Shown here piece after piece: positions 50,886 to 60,457 of a stretch of DNA of 64,000 nt (positions within the stretch are counted from its first letter, which is position 1; every line of letters starts with the position of its first letter). The notes under the pieces were generated by a model that did not search any database, was not told where the DNA came from, and worked only from the letters and a program-made list of their open reading frames with translations. Made by a program: the position numbers and the translations under genes. The DNA is from Ciona savignyi (taxonomy: Eukaryota > Chordata > Ascidiacea > Phlebobranchia > Cionidae). The stretch lies in NCBI GenBank assembly GCA_000149265.1, contig CH002367.1, positions 465,300 through 529,299 of the forward strand, read 5' to 3'.

Positions 50886-51670
50886 AGCCGGTTGATGACG
50901 TGCTTCCAGAGTTTAAGATTTGTAACGCACCCTCCACCACAACGCCCCGGCAAAGTTCAACTACTTCTTTAGAAACATCTACTCAATCCGCTACCCCAAG
51001 GGAACCAGAAATACCAAATGGACGAGGAAACACAACAAATATATCGAATCCAACCACTATTTATCAAGAAACCACCACCGATCTCCCAGAAATCTCCCAC
51101 AATACCCCACATATAACCCCTATTACCCCAGAAATTACCTCCAATACCCCAGAAATGGCAACAAATAACACAAAAATCACCCCCAATACCCCAGTAATGA
51201 CCCCCAATACCTTAAAAATGGCAACAAATAACACAAAAACCACCACCAATACCCCAGTAATGACCCCCAATACCTTAAAAATCACCACTAATACCGCAGA
51301 AATTACCCACAATACCCCAGAAATTACCCCTAATACCCCAGAAATAACCTCCAAAACCACCACCAAAATCCCAGAAATCTCCCACAATACTCCACAAATA
51401 ACCCACAATAACCCGGAAATGACAACATATGACCCAACAACGGCCCCCAATAACCCGGAAATGACATCAAATGACCCAACAATTACCCCCAATAACCCGG
51501 AAATGACATCAAATGACCCAACAATGGCCCCCAATAACCCGGAAATGACATCAAATGACCCCACAATGGCCCCCAATAACCCGGAAATGACATCAAAGGA
51601 CCCATCAATGGCCCCCAATAACCCGGAAATGATAGAAATTGAGTTTCTAATTTCCCAGCAAAAATGTTAA
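50886..51670 (+). CDS. Thr/Pro/Asn-rich mucin-like exon, 3' end replaced
   Basis: The acceptor TGTTATATCATACAG precedes 50886; the incoming codon is completed to Glu, then PVDDVLPEFKICNAPSTTT. The cysteine and acidic residues may be the end of an extracellular domain. The remainder is almost only Thr, Pro, Asn, Ser, Glu and Met. It has 21-residue repeats in the middle (NTPVMTPNTLK) and 14-residue repeats at the end (MAPNNPEMTSNDPT), a composition typical of O-glycosylated, secreted or surface proteins. The frame leaves the repeats at about 51632, where the duplicated segment begins, and stops at 51668-51670. The natural 3' end was therefore lost or displaced. The gene cannot be identified from this exon. 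Confidence 0.55.
51407..51634 (+). repeat. Coding minisatellite, 42-bp unit
   Basis: AATAACCCGGAAATGACA-type units begin at 51407, 51449, 51491, 51533, 51575 and 51617 (last one cut). Spacing is exactly 42 bp, so the frame is kept (14 residues per unit). The last four units are almost identical, a sign of recent expansion. Confidence 0.85.
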
Positions 51671-52231
51671 ACGGCGGTAAACAGCAATATTATTAGTGAC
51701 AACATAAGACGGTAACCCGACCTTAAACTGAACCTGGGTGTTGTGCAAAGTCGTATTAGGTTGAAACCCTGTACACAACACGTTTAAACTTGTAAATAAA
51801 ATTCATTGTTCGCTAATACGGCCATTTATTGCATCATTAGAGACTATTGAATTACAAGTGTTTAGCATCAGGTTGACAGTTTATCTGAACCTATTCCAAA
51901 ATGGCCATTGTTGACGACATAAATGATTCATTCATTGTGTTCATTGGGTATTGTGATGAGGTAATAAAGTGATGTCATTTATAAAATAGTATTTTTTAAA
52001 CTAACATTGATAAAGAACAATTTCTGTAGATACTTCTACTTAAGAATATAAATAAAACCGTTTCCAATCGTCGTATACACGTTATAGCGTACATATTGCA
52101 CAAAAAATGCGATTTTAATCTAATTTTTTTAATAATACGTTTACCAAATTAACAGACTGTAACCGACAGGATATTTCGAATCGCATTACTGGCATCATTG
52201 TAGTCTTAGCGCATGGTTGCCTAACCTTTAA
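51632..52231. repeat. Duplicated segment, copy 2, left part
   Basis: Matches 40972-41585 with scattered substitutions and a short deletion (AACCGACAGG against AACC...CTACCGACAGG). It is interrupted by the BEL/Pao element and resumes at 56290. Confidence 0.85.
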
Positions 52232-52704
52232 TGTAAGATTTATCGTCGCAATTATTGTTTATATTATATCGATGTCACTAGGGAATAAGATCGGTATTGT
52301 ATTCCCTTTTTTCCCGCAATTTCACCGAACTATAAAACGCTTGTTTTTTACCGCATGAGCATTATCGTGAGGTAATCGGTCTTTTGGTAGTATGTTTTGG
52401 AATTAACGGTTAGAAAGATGTGTAGGACGTGCTTTGGCTCCTGTTCAGCCACAATTTGGTAAATATTGGCTTTATTTCTCAAACTAGTAATTTTTGTGAT
52501 AATTAAATTGTACATATATTTTTCCTTAGAAAACCGTCATTTCAAGACCTTTCGTTTTCGCCATCATTCAAATTCGAATAAATTCACAAGTTTTGGACAA
52601 TGACGCGTTATTTCAAACTCTGAATAAAGGACGCCGTCTATAAGCATACTGCAACCTCTCACTAAGACAGGTGTTAGGAGGCAGCACCTTGTCGGGAAGT
52701 TACA
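52232..52704 (+). repeat. 5' LTR of BEL/Pao copy 1
   Basis: 473 bp, TGTAAGATTT...GGAAGTTACA. Contains TATAAAA at 52331 (candidate promoter) and AATAAA at 52623 (candidate poly(A) signal). Confidence 0.85.
52331..52337 (+). promoter_or_regulatory. Candidate TATA box in the LTR
   Basis: TATAAAA, 99 bp into the LTR; repeated at the same place in the other LTRs. Confidence 0.5.
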
Positions 52705-52729
52705 TCGTTTTCAAATTTCTTGAACTACC

Positions 52730-53228
52730 GTCGTCGTTCCCGTCCAGTCGTCGTTCTCGTTCCGTCGTCGTTCCCGTCCAGTCGTCGTTCTCGTCCAGTC
52801 GTCGTTCTCGTCCAGTCGTCGTTCCCGACCAGTCGTCGTTTCCGTCCAGTCGTCGTTCCCGTTGACGATTCCCGTTGACGATTCCCGTCGCCGATTCTCG
52901 TCGCCGATTCCCGTTGACGATTCCCGTCGCCGATTCCCGTTGCCGATTCCCGTTGACGATTCCCGTCGCCAATTTCCGTTGCCGATTCCCGTCGCCGATT
53001 CCCGTTGCCGATTCCCGTTGACGATTCCCGTTGCCGATTCCCGTTGACGATTCCCGTCGCCGATTCCCGTTGCAGATTCCCGTCGCCGATTCCCGTTGCC
53101 GATTCCCGTTGCCGATTCCCGTTGACGATTCCCGTCGCCGATTCCCGTTGCCGATTCCCGTTGACGATTCCCGTCGCGGATTCCCGTCGCCGATTCCCGT
53201 CGCCGATTCCCGTTGACGATTCCCGTTC
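52730..53228 (+). repeat. Leader minisatellite of BEL/Pao copy 1
   Basis: First about eight units of a 16-17-bp CCAGTCGTCGTTC(T/C)CGT repeat, then about 28 units of 13 bp alternating TTCCCGTTGACGA, TTCCCGTCGCCGA and TTCCCGTTGCCGA. The 13-bp unit contains no stop in any register, so long frames on both strands here are artefacts of the repeat. Confidence 0.85.
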
Positions 53229-53271
53229 CTGAACGTTTTCAATTCCGTTATTCCTGCTGATAAACCGCAAA

Positions 53272-54051
53272 ATGAAGATTCCGAAGACTTTAAAATGTCT
53301 CAAACAACTTTACGTGGATGCTGAAAGGCTAATGCTTTCTCCAGTAGGTAGGACGTCACTACGTAAGCTCATACCAATAATCGACCGCGTATTTGACGAG
53401 CTAATGGACTTATGTGTAAATTTTCCAGAAGATCAACCACTTGAAGATGTTAACATATCAAGAATACAGTTGGAGAGTCAGAAACGTGAGTTCGATACGC
53501 ATGTGCGTCAGTGGTTAAATAAAACTGAATTGCAATTAGCAAGGACTAACCGCTGTACGTCGAGCATAATTTCTACTGCAAACTTTATCCGGAAAAGCCA
53601 AATCAGGTTGAAACTCGCCGAACTTGCCTACAAGCAAGCTATGGACAGGTTGTTCGAAACACGCAAGCGTGCAAAGGAGCAAACAGATCGTGCTGCTGAA
53701 AGGACACGCGTAGCAGCGAAAGAAGCCAATCAAAAAGCTCGCGAATCTATAGAAGCAGAGCGTGTCGCCAACAAAAAACAACCAGAATTTGAATACGCGA
53801 AGGCAGTTTCTAAAGCTCGGAAAGATGAAGAAATCTTGGAGGCTCTAGACTCGACCTCACCGACATTACAACCCACCGTTGTTGCCGTAGCTACAACGAA
53901 CAACCGCAGTACAGTACGGCCTTTGCTTGCAGACGCTGATTCCAACTTAAGCCATCACAAGAAATCAGTTGCAGAATTAACGTCGCCACTACAAGTACAA
54001 AATACTTTACCGGTAAGCCGTAGACACCAACCCCCACCCCGCTGTGTATAA
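53272..54051 (+). CDS. Gag-like ORF of BEL/Pao copy 1
   Basis: Begins at the first ATG after the leader and runs 259 codons. It is mostly helical and charged, with a coiled-coil segment in the second third (AERTRVAAKEANQKARESIE). I see no CCHC zinc knuckle. The related copy at 60458 reads straight on into the protease. Here a one-base difference near 54042 ends the frame early, so gag and protease are probably one ORF in the parent element. Confidence 0.75.
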   Translation: MKIPKTLKCLKQLYVDAERLMLSPVGRTSLRKLIPIIDRVFDELMDLCVNFPEDQPLEDVNISRIQLESQKREFDTHVRQWLNKTELQLARTNRCTSSIISTANFIRKSQIRLKLAELAYKQAMDRLFETRKRAKEQTDRAAERTRVAAKEANQKARESIEAERVANKKQPEFEYAKAVSKARKDEEILEALDSTSPTLQPTVVAVATTNNRSTVRPLLADADSNLSHHKKSVAELTSPLQVQNTLPVSRRHQPPPRCV

Positions 54052-54080
54052 GCACGAGCGTATCGAAATAAGCGCAGCTG

Positions 54081-54695
54081 TTGAAATCGATAAATGCTGC
54101 ACCAGTATCAACACGGACAAGTGTTTATATAAACGTTGTTCCCGGTCAAGTTCGTTACGCAGACAAAGAGGTTGCTACTTATGCATTTATCGATCAAGGT
54201 TCCACGACAACACGCCGTGAGGAGTCGATCGTAAGTTCACCAAAAGCTGCTGGTAATTCACGTTGTATTACGTTGCAAACCCTAACATCATCTCGTATTT
54301 TAGATACAGTGTCCCTTGCACTCTCTGCCCAGCCTGTGGAGGGTGAAGATTGGAATAACCTTCCCGACGTCGTTGCTGTCGATAAGATATATAAGAATCC
54401 TAATGTATTACATGATCCGCAGGCGTTGCAGCGACACCATCACTTGCAAGGTGTGAAAATTCCACAGATCGAAGATAGATCAGTCAAGCTGCTAATCGGG
54501 GCGAACGTTCCCCGAGTTTTCCGTGTCGAGTCTATGAGAAGCGGAAATGGTCGATGTCCCGACGCTGTCAAAACCCGTCTAGGATGGTCACTTTTAGGCC
54601 CCTGTGGTGATAAAAGCCGTTCCAATTGTAAGGCCAGCGTTATGTTTTTAAAGGATGAAAGCGATCTCAAACCAAGGGATCGACGATCTCGATGA
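54081..54695 (+). pseudogene. Protease and pol start of BEL/Pao copy 1 (frameshifted)
   Basis: Contains ATYAFIDQGSTTT, an aspartic-protease active-site region with Asp-Gln-Gly-Ser in place of the usual Asp-Thr-Gly. This is followed by LLIGANVPRVF and TRLGWSLLGPC, which are standard BEL/Pao landmarks just before reverse transcriptase. Compared with the other copies it has single-base differences near 54042, 54123 and 54676 that move the frame out and back. Whether these are mutations or assembly errors cannot be told here. Confidence 0.7.
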
Positions 54696-55743
54696 CCTCA
54701 ACGACAGCTTTCTTCGGTTCCCGACCTCGATTGAAGACCGAAGATCACATGACCTTATGAAGGAATCAGTTAAGTTTGTTCATTATGAATTACCCCTCCC
54801 ATTGCGCCACGATTATGAAATTCTCCCAGACAATGGCGCCATGGCGATGGGGCGCCTTAAAGTTTTAGCAAAGCGACTTGTGCAAAACCCAAATATTAAA
54901 CAAAAAGAAGTCGAGCAAGTGAACAACATGATGACAAAGTGCTATTCAGAGAAGGTGCCATATGACGAAATCGTCACCGACCGCAGAATCTGGTACCTAC
55001 CGCACCAACCTGTTAATAACCCTTACAAACCGGACAAACTATGTGTAAATCAAATACATGAATTTCTTCTACAACGCGAAATTCAATGGAATTTCAACCC
55101 TCCCTGCGCTTCACACATGGGTGGAGCCTGGGAAAGAATGATTAGATCCGTTCGTCGGATTTTACTTTCCATTTCAGGTGAAAAGTCATTGAACGAGGAC
55201 CAACTGACAACCCTGCTGTTGGAGTCCGAGGCAATATTGAGTTGTCGACCTCTCACTCCCGTTACACTGAATATTGATGGCGAGACGCCATTAACACCGA
55301 ACCACCTGCTCAAGGTGAACCCGTCAAGTGAGCTGCCTCCAACTTTGACCAATGAACGGAAATGTTACGCTCGACGTCGCTGGCGCTACGTTCTACATTT
55401 AGCCAACCGAATTTGGGCCAGATGGTCGGGAGAGTACCTCCGAACTATCATCGCACGCCAGAAATGGCACAAAAGAAAAGAAAACGTGAAGATAGGAGAC
55501 GTTGTATTTCTGGTGGACAACACAACACCACGATCACAATGGTCCATTGGAAGAATCACCTCCGTGTACCCGGACAGCCACGGTGTAGTTCGAAATGTGC
55601 TAGTCAAAGCACGTGACACCGAATTCAAGAGACCGATACACAAACTATGTATCATAGTACCCGATACGAACGTGCGCAATGAGAGTGTTTACCCTGCTAC
55701 AGCTCTCAACGAGATTGCGGGCATTAGCCCGGTCATTGAATGA
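54655..55743 (+). CDS. Deleted pol of BEL/Pao copy 1 (RT start fused to integrase end)
   Basis: 362 codons to TGA at 55741-55743. Residues to about 120 are the N-terminal reverse-transcriptase region (YELPLPLRHDYEILP, RIWYLPHQPV). After NPYKPDKLCVN the sequence jumps to an integrase segment (IQWNFNPPCASHMGG then AWERMIRSVRR, holding the last acidic residue of the catalytic triad). It continues to the C-terminal domain (GDVVFLV, RPIHKL). The RT catalytic core, RNase H and the first two thirds of integrase are missing, and the join is in frame. It cannot encode active RT or integrase. Confidence 0.8.
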   Translation: MKAISNQGIDDLDDLNDSFLRFPTSIEDRRSHDLMKESVKFVHYELPLPLRHDYEILPDNGAMAMGRLKVLAKRLVQNPNIKQKEVEQVNNMMTKCYSEKVPYDEIVTDRRIWYLPHQPVNNPYKPDKLCVNQIHEFLLQREIQWNFNPPCASHMGGAWERMIRSVRRILLSISGEKSLNEDQLTTLLLESEAILSCRPLTPVTLNIDGETPLTPNHLLKVNPSSELPPTLTNERKCYARRRWRYVLHLANRIWARWSGEYLRTIIARQKWHKRKENVKIGDVVFLVDNTTPRSQWSIGRITSVYPDSHGVVRNVLVKARDTEFKRPIHKLCIIVPDTNVRNESVYPATALNEIAGISPVIE

Positions 55744-55816
55744 ATCTTAACACGCGACGTAAATCTATTAAATTGAAAATTGCTCAATTGTACGATCTCG
55801 CAATTTGGGGGGGGAG

Positions 55817-56289
55817 TGTAAGATTTATCGTCGCAATTATTGTTTATATTATATCGATGTCACTAGGGAATAAGATCGGTATTGTATTCCCTTTTTCCCC
55901 GCAATTTCACCGAACTATAAAACGCTTGTTTTTTACCGCATGAGCATTATCGTGAGGTAATCGGTCTTTTGGTAGTATGTTTTGGAATTAACGGTTAGAA
56001 AGATGTGTAGGACGTGCTTTGGCTCCTGTTCAGCCACAATTTGGTAAATATTGGCTTTATTTCTCAAACTAGTAATTTTTGTGATAATTAAATTGTACAT
56101 ATATTTTTCCTTAGAAAACCGTCATTTCAAGACCTTTCGTTTTCGCCATCATTCAAATTCGAATAAATTCACAAGTTTTGGACAATGACGCGTTATTTCA
56201 AACTCTGAATAAAGGACGCCGTCTATAAGCATACTGCAACCTCTCACTAAGACAGGTGTTAGGAGCCAACACCTTGTCGGGAAGTTACA
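55817..56289 (+). repeat. 3' LTR of BEL/Pao copy 1
   Basis: 473 bp. By eye it differs from the 5' LTR at a T/C in the CCCTTTTT tract and at two bases near the end (GCCAACACC against GGCAGCACC). Confidence 0.85.
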
Positions 56290-57905
56290 TCTAACCTTAA
56301 CATGTGGCAGTTTGGAATATAGCTAACTAGTTGATTGAGACCTTACAGGTCTAATGGTTAAAATAAAACAATAACAATTTTTTGTTAAAGTTGCAGCATT
56401 ATATAGGCCTTTACCCATAAGCTCCATAAATTGTTCCATAAGCTCCAAAATGTTGATGATAATAATGTGGTTTAATTGGCAAATACCATGTCCACTTCCG
56501 AATTAAGATAGGGATTTATATTTTGAATGTAATAATTCGAAATTAAGTGCTTATAGTGAAACCAACTGAGCTGTATATTTATAGTCGAAGCAAAATCATT
56601 GTTTTAGTTAACAGGGATGTTGATTATAATTAAAAAGTTCAATTTTTACCAAACATACAAATTCATTCTTCTGAAAAAAACTGGTACAATTTTTTTTTGG
56701 GGGGGGGGTTACTTTAAGTCTACTTCAGAGCAGTTTAAAATTCTAGATTCAAGATTATTGATTTTAGAATAAATCGAGAAACCAATCTGATCCGGATAAG
56801 GACATCCTTACGCCCAAGGGGTAGAATCCTAAGACCGTTCGAATCCGCCGCTGATTATACAGTCATTGCGCCGTCGTCTCACAAGATTAGCGATTTGTAT
56901 TGTGTAAGTCGCCATCGAGTCCAGACGTTTTCAGCGACACGGTATGACCCAAGCAAAGGCAACACTAAGAGGAGGGAAAGAGGGGAGGGGGGAAACTGCA
57001 AAATAAAACTATGGATACTAATTTTAACCCTGCTTTAAAGATTAATCTTAACTCTAGAACTAACCTCAACTCTAACCCCATGTTTTAAACAGACTCTGAT
57101 GCACCATTCTTTATTATACTGTGTAGTTTTCCTCCTTTCCTTTTCCCTCATTTTAGTCCAGTACCACCCCTAGCAGAGGACAAACCTCAACAACCACTCG
57201 GATTAAGTCAAAGCAGAATTCGACGACAATGTGAATCGAAACTGGAAGGAAATCGACTCTTGTGGCGGGAATTCCACTCATTGGGAGGCGCCTGGACCAG
57301 ACATAGGTCAAGCCAGTCTATACAACTTGGAACGTGTTAAAGGCATAGCATGAATTCCGTAGTAAACATTGACAAGTGACTCACTACTTCATTGTTTTTA
57401 TAAATTCCAGTGCTTGGGCACCACGACAAGTGTTTATAAAACGAAACACTGATTGGTTTCCTTCGAGCAAAAACCCTTTTTTTCTATTTAAAATCAACCA
57501 AAATACAATTAATGACGCAACATGACCAACGTTATTGTGAGAAGAAAAACTGTTTTATTTTTATCATTCTGGAGATACTTGAGCTCAAGGTTTTGATCAT
57601 AGAAACTTCTTATAATCTATTTACAATCAAAAAAATGGCAAAGACTAACGTTGTCGTAATTGCTCTTTATCGCCGCCCTGCCGGGTAGATATTACAAATG
57701 ATGATGATTTTATATTATCCGACCAGAAGAATAAAATTGGCAACTCTGTTCGTTAAAATATGAAAACTTGCAAAAACACGAAATAATAAAACCTTTAAAA
57801 TAAAAAATTAGAGAATAAGTGCCAATTTGGCTTTCCGTACTTTGTTTACATTTTTCTACCATTTCTTAATTATGCCCCGAAATACACTACTACTTATTTA
57901 TAACT
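56290..57905. repeat. Duplicated segment, copy 2, right part
   Basis: Resumes the match to copy 1 from 41581 (TCTAACCTTAACATGTGG) and continues to the gap at 57906. It lacks the hAT-type MITE (intact site at 56607-56614). Confidence 0.85.
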
Positions 57906-58005
57906 NNNNNNNNNNNNNNNNNNNNNNNNNNNNNNNNNNNNNNNNNNNNNNNNNNNNNNNNNNNNNNNNNNNNNNNNNNNNNNNNNNNNNNNNNNNNNNN
58001 NNNNN
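57906..58005. other. Assembly gap (100 N)
   Basis: Exactly 100 Ns, so the size is unknown. The left side is duplicated segment and the right side is inside a BEL/Pao pol region, so more than a short piece is missing. Confidence 0.98.
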
Positions 58006-58929
58006 ATGATCCGCAGGCGTTGCAGCGACACCATCACTTTGCAAGGGCGTGTAAAATTCCACAGCATCGAAGATAGATCAGTCAAGCTGCTAATCGGGGC
58101 GAACGTTCCCCGAGTTTTCCGTGTCGAGTCTATGAGAAGCGGAAATGGTCGATGTCCCGACGCTGTCAAAACCCGTCTAGGATGGTCACTTTTAGGCCCC
58201 TGTGGTGATAAAAGCCGTTCCAATTGTAAGGCCAGCGTTATGTTTTTAAAGGATGAAAGCGATCTCAAACCAAGGATCGACGATCTCGATGACCTCAACG
58301 ACAGCTTTCTTCGGTTCCCGACCTCGATTGAAGACCGAAGATCACATGACCTTATGAAGGAATCAGTTAAGTTTGTTCATTATGAATTACCCCTCCCATT
58401 GCGCCACGATTATGAAATTCTCCCAGACAATGGCGCCATGGCGATGGGGCGCCTTAAAGTTTTAGCAAAGCGACTTGTGCAAAACCCAAATATTAAACAA
58501 AAAGAAGTCGAGCAAGTGAACAACATGATGACAAAGTGCTATTCAGAGAAGGTGCCATATGACGAAATCGTCACCGACCGCAGAATCTGGTACCTACCGC
58601 ACCAACCTGTTAATAACCCTTACAAACCGGACAAACTATGTGTAAATCAAATACATGAATTTCTTCTACAACGCGAAATTCAATGGAATTTCAACCCTCC
58701 CTGCGCTTCACACATGGGTGGAGCCTGGGAAAGAATGATTAGATCCGTTCGTCGGATTTTACTTTCCATTTCAGGTGAAAAGTCATTGAACGAGGACCAA
58801 CTGACAACCCTGCTGTTGGAGTCCGAGGCAATATTGAGTTGTCGACCTCTCACTCCCGTTACACTGAATATTGATGGCGAGACGCCATTAACACCGAACC
58901 CACCTGCTCAAGGTGAACCCGTCAAGTGA
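58006..58929 (+). pseudogene. Deleted pol of BEL/Pao copy 2
   Basis: Open for 307 codons with the same landmarks as copy 1 (LLIGANVPRVF, TRLGWSLLGPC, WYLPHQPV, HMGGAWERM) and the same internal junction. An extra base near 58900 ends it early. The remaining integrase C-terminus (to 59343) is spread over other frames. Confidence 0.75.
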
Positions 58930-59417
58930 GCTGCCTCCAACTTTGACCAATGAACGGAAATGTTACGCTCGACGTCGCTGGCGCTACGTTCTACATTTAG
59001 CCAACCGAATTTGGGCCAGATGGTCGGGAGAGTACCTCCGAGACTATCATCGCACGCCAGAAATGGCACAAAAGAAAAGAAAACGTGAAGATAGGAGACG
59101 TTGTATTTCTGGTGGACAACACAACCACCACGATCACAATGGTCCATTGGAAGAATCACCTCCGTGTACCCGGACAGCCACGGTGTAGTTCGAAATGTGC
59201 TAGTCAAAGCACGTGACACCGAATTCAAGGAGACCGATACACAAACTATGTATCATAGTACCCGATACGAACGTGCGCAATGAGAGTGTTTACCCTGCTA
59301 CAGCTCTCAACGAGATTGCGGGCATTAGCCCGGTCATTGAATGAATCTTAACACGCGACGTAAATCTATTAAATTGAAAATTGCTCAATTGTACGATCTC
59401 GCAATTTGGGGGGGGAG

Positions 59418-59890
59418 TGTAAGATTTATCGTCGCAATTATTGTTTATATTATATCGATGTCACTAGGGAATAAGATCGGTATTGTATTCCCTTTTTTCC
59501 CGCAATTTCACCGAACTATAAAACGCTTGTTTTTTACCGCATGAGCATTATCGTGAGGTAATCGGTCTTTTGGTAGTATGTTTTGGAATTAACGGTTAGA
59601 AAGATGTGTAGGACGTGCTTTGGCTCCTGTTCAGCCACAATTTGGTAAATATTGGCTTTATTTCTCAAACTAGTAATTTTTGTGATAATTAAATTGTACA
59701 TATATTTTTCCTTAGAAAACCGTCATTTCAAGACCTTTCGTTTTCGCCATCATTCAAATTCGAATAAATTCACAAGTTTTGGACAATGACGCGTTATTTC
59801 AAACTCTGAATAAAGGACGCCGTCTATAAGCATACTGCAACCTCTCACTAAGACAGGTGTTAGGAGGCAGCACCTTGTCGGGAAGTTACA
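59418..59890 (+). repeat. Shared LTR between BEL/Pao copies 2 and 3
   Basis: 473 bp, identical by eye to the 5' LTR of copy 1 at the three positions where the two LTRs of copy 1 differ. It serves as 3' LTR of copy 2 and 5' LTR of copy 3. Confidence 0.85.
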
Positions 59891-59915
59891 TCGTTTTCAA
59901 ATTTCTTGAACTACC

Positions 59916-60414
59916 GTCGTCGTTCCCGTCCAGTCGTCGTTCTCGTTCCGTCGTCGTTCCCGTCCAGTCGTCGTTCTCGTCCAGTCGTCGTTCTCGTCCA
60001 GTCGTCGTTCCCGACCAGTCGTCGTTTCCGTCCAGTCGTCGTTCCCGTTGACGATTCCCGTTGACGATTCCCGTCGCCGATTCTCGTCGCCGATTCCCGT
60101 TGACGATTCCCGTCGCCGATTCCCGTTGCCGATTCCCGTTGACGATTCCCGTCGCCAATTTCCGTTGCCGATTCCCGTCGCCGATTCCCGTTGCCGATTC
60201 CCGTTGACGATTCCCGTTGCCGATTCCCGTTGACGATTCCCGTCGCCGATTCCCGTTGCAGATTCCCGTCGCCGATTCCCGTTGCCGATTCCCGTTGCCG
60301 ATTCCCGTTGACGATTCCCGTCGCCGATTCCCGTTGCCGATTCCCGTTGACGATTCCCGTCGCGGATTCCCGTCGCCGATTCCCGTCGCCGATTCCCGTT
60401 GACGATTCCCGTTC
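59916..60414 (+). repeat. Leader minisatellite of BEL/Pao copy 3
   Basis: Same 16-17-bp and 13-bp units in the same order as at 52730-53228, with no copy-number change. Fast-changing repeats this alike imply very recent common origin or an assembly artefact. Confidence 0.85.
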
Positions 60415-60457
60415 CTGAACGTTTTCAATTCCGTTATTCCTGCTGATAAACCGCAAA

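Larger units (their letters stand above)
52232..56289 (+). mobile_element. BEL/Pao LTR retrotransposon, copy 1 (internally deleted)
   Basis: 4058 bp with two 473-bp LTRs (TGTAAG...GTTACA) and 5-bp flanks TTTAA (52227-52231) and TCTAA (56290-56294). One mismatch separates the flanks; the paralogous empty site has TTTAA. A 5-bp duplication is usual for BEL/Pao. Order inside: repeat-rich leader, gag-like ORF, aspartic protease, start of the reverse-transcriptase region, deletion, integrase C-terminal part, purine tract (GGGGGGGGAG at 55807-55816). By eye the two LTRs differ at only three positions, so the insertion is young. It cannot have moved without enzymes from another element. Confidence 0.88.
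58006..59890 (+). mobile_element. BEL/Pao copy 2, 3' portion
   Basis: Starts within the pre-RT region (at the position of 54412 in copy 1) and runs through the same RT-to-integrase deletion to an LTR. It has several extra single bases near the gap and further on (near 58040, 58060, 58900, 59041, 59124 and 59230), mostly in short homopolymers, that break the frame. Confidence 0.85.

Noticed and set aside
51064-51618. 184-codon minus-strand frame rich in Val, Ile, Ser and Gly
   Set aside because: Shadow of the Thr/Pro-rich plus-strand exon; strict repeat structure without independent splice or start signals.
52700-53303. Long minus-strand frames (about 180-190 codons) with Arg-Glu-Ser-Ala-Thr-Gly-Ile repeats, and plus-strand frames with PVDDSR repeats
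   Set aside because: They come from a 13-bp repeat that has no stop in any register. The same frames reappear at 59886-60489, where the repeat is copied.
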